From an uncultured beta proteobacterium (lineage in GTDB: Bacteria > Pseudomonadota > Gammaproteobacteria > Burkholderiales > SG8-39), in assembly GCA_902826155.1 (NCBI GenBank), contig CADEDU010000073.1, positions 6,629-37,187 of the forward strand: a stretch of DNA of 30,559 nt, written 5' to 3'. Every line of letters starts with the position of its first letter. The stretch's first letter is position 1. A program made the translations under genes and the position numbers. The notes beneath the pieces are model-generated. The model worked only from the letters and a program-made list of their open reading frames with translations, was not told the origin of the DNA and made no database searches. Of the stretch, positions 25,946 through 30,559 are shown piece by piece.

Positions 25946-27028
25946 CTACGCGGTGGCGCGGTTGACGGCGCCGGGCACGACACTGGCGCGGCCGAGGTGG
26001 TCGAGCACGCGGCGGGCGATGCCGGGGAGCGCGATGACCTCGTGAACCGCGCCGACGGCGATCGCCTCGCGCGGCATGCCGAACACGACGCACGTGGCCT
26101 CGTCCTGCGCGATGTTGAAGGCGCCTGCGTTGCGCATCTCGCGCATCGCCGTCGCGCCGTCCTTGCCCATGCCGGTGAGCATGATGCCGGCCGCGTTCGG
26201 TCCGGCGGTGCGCGCCACCGAGTTGAACAACACCTCGACCGAAGGCTTGTGTCGATTGACCGGCTCGGTATCGAGCAGCGCCGCCTTGTAGCTCGCGCCG
26301 CTGCGCTCGACGGCCAGGTGCAACCCGCCCGGGGCGATGTAGGCGGTGCCGGGCATCAGCCGGTCGCCGTGCGCGGCCTCCTTCACCGTGATCTGGCACA
26401 GCGTGTTGAGCCGATCGGCGAAACTCTTGGTGAAGCCCGGTGGCATGTGCTGGGTGATCACCACTGCCGGGCTATCGGCTGGCAGTTGCACCAGGATCTC
26501 CTTGACCGCTTCGGTGCCGCCGGTCGAGGAGCCGATCGCGATCAGTTTCTCGGTGCCGAGTTGCTTGTTCCAGGACAACACCCTGTTTGCGCCGGCGTTC
26601 GCGTTCACCGTGCGCGGCAGCACGCGGGCACGGGCAGCGGTGCGGATCTTGGCCACGATCTCCTCGGCCGATTCCTGCATGCCGTTGCCCACCCCGAGCT
26701 TCGGTTTGGTGACGAAGTCGGTGGCACCCAGTTCCAGCGCGCGCAGCGTGACCTCGGCGCCGCGCTCGGTGAGCGAGGAGATCATCAGCACCGGGGTGGG
26801 GCGCAGCCGCATGAGTTTCTCCAGAAACTCCAGCCCGTCCATGTTGGGCATCTCCACATCGAGCGTCACCACGTCGATCTGGAGCGGCCGCATCTTCTCG
26901 CGTGCCTGCAGCGGATCGGCGGCCACGCCGACCACCTGCATGTCGTGCTGCTTGTTGATGATCTCGGTCAACACCGCGCGGATGAGGGCCGAGTCGTCGA
27001 TCACGAATACGCGAGTCTTGGGCTGCAT
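25946..27028 (-). CDS. cheB: Chemoreceptor methylesterase/deamidase CheB
   Basis: Two-domain enzyme of 360 residues that removes methyl groups from chemoreceptors when phosphorylated. The receiver domain has D11-D12 and phosphoacceptor D57 ([13 protein letters not shown]). The linker runs from about 130 to 155. The esterase domain has the triad S168 (GSSTGG), H194 (QHMPPGF) and D290 (GMGKDGA), matching E. coli S164, H190 and D286. The start ATG 27028 ([14 protein letters not shown]) was preferred over an in-frame GTG at 27040, which has no Shine-Dalgarno. It lies 46 bases after cheD in the MCP-cheR-cheD-cheB order. Confidence 0.96.
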   Translation of the reverse strand: MQPKTRVFVIDDSALIRAVLTEIINKQHDMQVVGVAADPLQAREKMRPLQIDVVTLDVEMPNMDGLEFLEKLMRLRPTPVLMISSLTERGAEVTLRALELGATDFVTKPKLGVGNGMQESAEEIVAKIRTAARARVLPRTVNANAGANRVLSWNKQLGTEKLIAIGSSTGGTEAVKEILVQLPADSPAVVITQHMPPGFTKSFADRLNTLCQITVKEAAHGDRLMPGTAYIAPGGLHLAVERSGASYKAALLDTEPVNRHKPSVEVLFNSVARTAGPNAAGIMLTGMGKDGATAMREMRNAGAFNIAQDEATCVVFGMPREAIAVGAVHEVIALPGIARRVLDHLGRASVVPGAVNRATA

Positions 27029-27074
27029 GGTTGATCTCACTTACGGGAGAAGGGTCACGCTCAGAACAATCCAC

Positions 27075-27677
27075 TCAGAACAGCTCAATATCGCCGGCCA
27101 CCGGCTGTTTGGCGAGCTTGCTGCCGTATTTCTGTTCGGCTTCCACGATCGTGTTGTCGGCGTGCGGATCGATGCGTTTGACCAGCGCCTTGCCGGTCTT
27201 GGGTATGAACGCGACCTTGCGCGCGAACGCTTCGCGCAGATCCTGTCCGATCACCGGAATGTTCTCGGCCCGCAGGAACTCGATGGCGAACGCAGCGTTG
27301 CGATCGCCGACGTTTACCGTGGTCATGTTGCGGATCACCCGTCCGCCGCCGAACAGTTTGGCCTTCATCCGGCTGCGCCGCGCTCCGCTCTTGAGCAGAT
27401 CGTTGATCAGCACCTCCATCGCGTACAGGCCATAGCGCGCCGACGTGCTGTTGGCGGGGTCGTCATCGCCGCCGTCGGGCAGCATGAAGTGGTTCATGCC
27501 ACCAACGCCGCTGGTTTCCTCCCAGATACAGGCGGCGACGCATGAGCCGAGCACTGTGATCAGGCCGATCTCCTCGTTGGTCACGTAGTAGTCGCCCGGC
27601 AGGATCCGCAGCGTGTCGCAGCCCAGCGACCGGTCGAACATGCGTCCGCCGTTGGCGCGGGAAAGAGAAGTGGACAT
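27075..27677 (-). CDS. cheD: Chemoreceptor glutamine deamidase CheD
   Basis: Enzyme of 200 residues that deamidates specific glutamines of chemoreceptors. The catalytic Cys46 (VLGSCVAACIWE) and His63 (GGMNHFMLP) are spaced 17 residues apart, as in Thermotoga CheD C27/H44. KLFGGGRVI and the VGDRNAAF block are also present. The C-terminal tail (VEAEQKYGSKLAKQPVAGDIELF) extends beyond the core. ATG 27677 has GGGAG six bases upstream. The frame is open further upstream, but that part overlaps cheR and has no family resemblance. The gap to cheR is 10 bases. Confidence 0.95.
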   Translation of the reverse strand: MSTSLSRANGGRMFDRSLGCDTLRILPGDYYVTNEEIGLITVLGSCVAACIWEETSGVGGMNHFMLPDGGDDDPANSTSARYGLYAMEVLINDLLKSGARRSRMKAKLFGGGRVIRNMTTVNVGDRNAAFAIEFLRAENIPVIGQDLREAFARKVAFIPKTGKALVKRIDPHADNTIVEAEQKYGSKLAKQPVAGDIELF

Positions 27678-27687
27678 GGTCGGCTCC

Positions 27688-28542
27688 CTAGGCGGCCCGC
27701 GCCGCTGCGACCGCGACGTGGCGATACACCGTCTTGCCCTGCAGCTGGAACAGATCGCGGGCGTGGACGAAGTTCTCCGAGTGGCCGCAGAACAGCAGTC
27801 CATCGGGGCTGAGCAGCGGCACGAAGCGCTCGAGGATGCGGCGCTGCGTCGGCTTGTCGAAATAGATCATCACGTTGCGGCAGAAGATCGCGTCGAACGT
27901 GCCGTTGAGCGGATAGCGCTCGTCGAGCAGGTTGAGCGTGCGGAACTCGATCAGCGCCTGCAGCTCGTTGCGCGCACGGGCCATGCCGTTGTTGCCGCCC
28001 TTGCCGCGCAGGAAGTAGCGGCGCAGCCGCTCGGGCTCGAGCTTGCCCGCGACGTCCATCGGATACACGCCGGCGCTCGCGCGTGCGAGCACGTTGGTGT
28101 CGATGTCGGTGGCGATGATCTCCACCGGCGGATGCATCGAACCGAACGCCTCCATTGCGGTGATGGCCAGCGTGTAGGGCTCCTCGCCGGTCGAGGCGGC
28201 GGTGCACCAGATGCGCTGCGGTCGACGCGCGCTGGCGCGCTGCAGATGCTCGACCAGGATCGGGAAGTGATGTGATTCGCGAAAAAACGAAGTGAGGTTG
28301 GTGGTGAGCGAGTTGATGAACTGCTGCCACTCGTCGTCGATGTCGCCACGCTCGAGCGCATCGAGATAGTCGGTGAAGCGCGTGTGGTTGAGCGCACGCA
28401 GCCGTCGCGACAGCCGGCTGTAGGCCAGTTGCCGTTTGGCATCGGTGAGTGCGATACCGGCGCGCGCGTAGATCAGCGTGCGAATACGCTGGAAGTCGCC
28501 TTCGGTGAATGCGAATTCGCCGGAGGGATCGGCCGGTTTCAT
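27688..28542 (-). CDS. cheR: Chemoreceptor methyltransferase CheR
   Basis: S-adenosylmethionine-dependent enzyme of 284 residues that methylates receptor glutamates. The N-terminal helical domain is residues about 1-85 (DFQRIRTLIYARAGIALTDAKR, NLTSFFRESHHF). The SAM domain follows with WCTAASTGEEPYTLAI, the acidic IIATDID and FDAIFCRNVMIYFDKPTQ. It ends with LLFCGHSENF. A GGA within AAAGGAC lies 13-15 bases before ATG 28542. The adjacent chemoreceptor ends in a CheR-docking pentapeptide, so the two gene products probably interact directly. A 101-base gap without a gene separates them. Confidence 0.96.
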   Translation of the reverse strand: MKPADPSGEFAFTEGDFQRIRTLIYARAGIALTDAKRQLAYSRLSRRLRALNHTRFTDYLDALERGDIDDEWQQFINSLTTNLTSFFRESHHFPILVEHLQRASARRPQRIWCTAASTGEEPYTLAITAMEAFGSMHPPVEIIATDIDTNVLARASAGVYPMDVAGKLEPERLRRYFLRGKGGNNGMARARNELQALIEFRTLNLLDERYPLNGTFDAIFCRNVMIYFDKPTQRRILERFVPLLSPDGLLFCGHSENFVHARDLFQLQGKTVYRHVAVAAARAA

Positions 28543-28643
28543 TGTTGTTGTCGTCCTTTCAGGCGAAGCGTTCGTGATTCGCGGGGAACCGCGGCGCCCA
28601 CGCGCGCTGTGGCGGTACTACCGTCTCAAAACTTCTTACCGAG

Positions 28644-30559
28644 TCAAAACTCTTCCCATTCACCGGCACCGGCGGCTTTGGCGCGCACGGGTTCTGCGCG
28701 CGCGGCCGAGTCGGACTTCGAATCCGTCTTCGAGTCCGAGCGGTGACCGGTGCCCGCGCGCTTGCCTGCCAGACGTTCGACGTTCCTGGCGCGATCGGGC
28801 CCGCGGCGTTCACCGCCGTCCCATTCTTTTTCGGCTGTAACCGCACCGATCACAGGCTTGGCCGCCGCGTCGGCGAGACGAAATACCGCGACCGCGCGGA
28901 CCAGGTTCTGCGCCTGCTCCTTCATGCTCTCGGCAGCGGCGGCGGCCTGTTCGACCAAAGCGGCGTTCTGCTGCGTGGTCTGGTCCATGCTGGTGACGGC
29001 CTGATTGACCTGCTCGATGCCGCCGCTTTGCTCGGCGCTGGCGCCGGCGATCTCCGCGATGATCGTGCCCACGCGCTGGATCGAGCCGACGATCTCCTGC
29101 ATCTGCTGGCCGGCCCGGTTGACCAGATCGGTACCGGCGTCGACCTGGCCGGCCGAACCGGTGATGAGCGTCTTGATCTCCTTGGCCGCACCGGCGCTGC
29201 GTTGCGCGAGCGCACGCACTTCGGCGGCGACCACCGCGAATCCTCGACCCTGTTCTCCGGCCCGTGCCGCCTCGACCGCGGCGTTGAGCGCCAGGATGTT
29301 CGTCTGGAACGCGATGCTGTCGATGACGCCGATGATGTCCTGAATCCGCCGCGACGAATCCGCGATGCCGCTCATGGTCGCGACCACCTGATGCATGGTC
29401 TCGCCACCGCCCTGGGCTGCTGTTGCCGTCTCGCCCATCAAGCGGCTGGCGTGGCTGGCGCTTTCGGCGTTCTGCCTGACCGTGCTGGTGAGCTCTTCCA
29501 TCGCGCTGGCGGTCTGCTCGAGCGCACTCGCCTGTTGCTCGGTACGGGCCGACAGATCGGCGTTGCCCTGCGCGATCTGGCCGATCGCGGTGTCGATCTC
29601 GCCGGCCGCGCCGCGCGCCACGGCGATCAACTGGCCAAGCTGTTCGGTCGTGGCGTTGGCGCTCTCCTTGAGCGTGGCCAGGCTGCCGTCGTACGAGGCG
29701 GTGATGCGCTCGCGCAGATCGCCCTTGGCCAGCGCGCCGAACACCCGGTTGGCATCGCCCAGACTGGCGTCGATGGTCTGCATCAGCCGATTGAGCTGCG
29801 CCACGATGTCGCGATAGGCGAACGCGTAGTTCTGCTCGTTGCCCCGTGCAGAGAAATCGCCGCGGGCCGCGCATTCCACGAGCCGGCCGAGCTCATGCGA
29901 AACGGCCGCCAGATTCGCCTTCACGTCGACGACCGCGCGGGTGAGGGTGGCCTGTTTGCCCGGGAGCTCCGGCATGTCGACGCTGAAGTCACCACGGCCA
30001 TAGTGCTGCACCACCTCGGCCATGCGGAAGGTGACGTCGATATGCGCCTTGACCAGACCGTTCACCTTCTCGGCCAGATCGCGATAGGCGCCTTCGAACC
30101 GCTCCGGCTCGAGGAAGCGGTCGATCTCGCCGGCGGCGTGCTGGCGGGCGATCTCGGACTGCGCCTGCACCACCGCGCTGATCGTGTCGCGCACGCTCGC
30201 GAAGGCCTGCGCCACCTGGCCGGGCTCGTCGCGCGCCACCTCGAGCCGCGCCGCCTCGAACTGACCACGCTTGATGGCCTCGGCCGCCTGCGCGAGTTCA
30301 CGCATGGGTCCGGTGATGCTGCGCACCGTCAGCCAGGCGAGCAGCACGAACAACGCAATGCCCGACAGCACCACCGCGATCAGCACGCGCATGTTGAGTG
30401 CGAAGCTCGCCTCGCGTTGCGTCAGGCTGGCCGTGAGCACCTCCAGCGTCTGTTTCGACACCGCCCGTTGCGCGTCGATGGCCTTGGAGCCCGAGGCGAA
30501 GATCGCCTTGGCCAGCGCGCTGCTGCGTTTAGCGGGGTCGGCGCTGTCGCGGGCGGTAC
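28644..30559 (-). CDS. Methyl-accepting chemotaxis protein, 5' end outside the window
   Basis: Chemoreceptor open to the right edge, so the first transmembrane segment and most of the sensing domain are missing. The visible part begins with the end of a helical periplasmic region, then TM2 ([20 protein letters not shown]). About 240 residues of HAMP-like repeats with GDF/GDL turns follow. The signalling hairpin comes next, with the tip motif [20 protein letters not shown] and [18 protein letters not shown]. The likely methylation helices carry [18 protein letters not shown] polar linker ([11 protein letters not shown]) leads to the C-terminal EWEEF, a match to the NWETF-type tether for CheR and CheB. 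A GTG at 30461 is only an internal codon. Ligand unknown. Confidence 0.92.
   Translation of the reverse strand, partial: TARDSADPAKRSSALAKAIFASGSKAIDAQRAVSKQTLEVLTASLTQREASFALNMRVLIAVVLSGIALFVLLAWLTVRSITGPMRELAQAAEAIKRGQFEAARLEVARDEPGQVAQAFASVRDTISAVVQAQSEIARQHAAGEIDRFLEPERFEGAYRDLAEKVNGLVKAHIDVTFRMAEVVQHYGRGDFSVDMPELPGKQATLTRAVVDVKANLAAVSHELGRLVECAARGDFSARGNEQNYAFAYRDIVAQLNRLMQTIDASLGDANRVFGALAKGDLRERITASYDGSLATLKESANATTEQLGQLIAVARGAAGEIDTAIGQIAQGNADLSARTEQQASALEQTASAMEELTSTVRQNAESASHASRLMGETATAAQGGGETMHQVVATMSGIADSSRRIQDIIGVIDSIAFQTNILALNAAVEAARAGEQGRGFAVVAAEVRALAQRSAGAAKEIKTLITGSAGQVDAGTDLVNRAGQQMQEIVGSIQRVGTIIAEIAGASAEQSGGIEQVNQAVTSMDQTTQQNAALVEQAAAAAESMKEQAQNLVRAVAVFRLADAAAKPVIGAVTAEKEWDGGERRGPDRARNVERLAGKRAGTGHRSDSKTDSKSDSAARAEPVRAKAAGAGEWEEF

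Noticed and set aside
24374..27034. 886-residue open frame on the plus strand opposite the hybrid kinase and cheB
   Set aside because: It runs antisense to two well-recognised genes, is rich in H, R, A and Q as expected from a high-GC reverse frame, and shows no domain or ribosome site.
1..30559. Search for mobile elements, CRISPR arrays, tRNA or rRNA genes, toxin-antitoxin pairs
   Set aside because: Nothing resembling these was found; nearly all sequence is accounted for by flagellar, chemotaxis and two-component genes.

Overview
This window is a dense flagellar and chemotaxis locus from a high-GC Gram-negative bacterium, almost certainly a betaproteobacterium near the Burkholderiales. The evidence is the P- and L-ring genes, CheZ as the CheY-P phosphatase, FlhF with an FlhG-like partner, a flgN-flgM-flgA block divergent from flgB-flgL, and an MCP-cheR-cheD-cheB order. 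The genus cannot be fixed from the sequence. No insertion sequence, phage gene, tRNA, rRNA or CRISPR array was seen.

Layout. (1) 178-8055, plus strand: cheY, cheZ, flhB, flhA, flhF, an FlhG-like gene and fliA (sigma-28). These cover signal output, the export gate, flagellar placement and number, and the late sigma factor. (2) 8166-10091, minus strand: flgA, flgM, flgN. A well-matched sigma-28 promoter precedes flgM. (3) 10372-20896, plus strand: flgB, C, D, E, F, G, H, I, J, K, L, which encode rod, hook cap, hook, rings, rod-cap muramidase and hook-filament junction. A weaker sigma-28-like promoter lies at the flgJ/flgK junction. (4) 20914-30559, minus strand, reading leftward: a truncated chemoreceptor ending in EWEEF, cheR, cheD, cheB, a 1322-residue hybrid histidine kinase and a two-receiver response regulator. 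cheA and cheW are not in the window.

How it works together. FlhA/FlhB export the rod and hook parts encoded by flgB-flgL. FlgN chaperones FlgK and FlgL. FlgM holds FliA inactive until the hook is complete. CheY-P produced by the chemoreceptor array binds the switch and is removed by CheZ, while CheR, CheB and CheD adapt the receptors.

Most of the content is canonical. The points most worth a second look are: an FlhG-like protein that has lost both Walker A lysines and the Walker B aspartate but keeps the DQAxxLR FlhF-activator motif; a phosphorelay kinase plus pseudo-receiver/receiver regulator at the end of the adaptation operon; a chemoreceptor with several HAMP-like repeats; and an 18-residue beta module shared by FlgK (twice) and FlgL (once). 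I found no clear, wholly new biological system.
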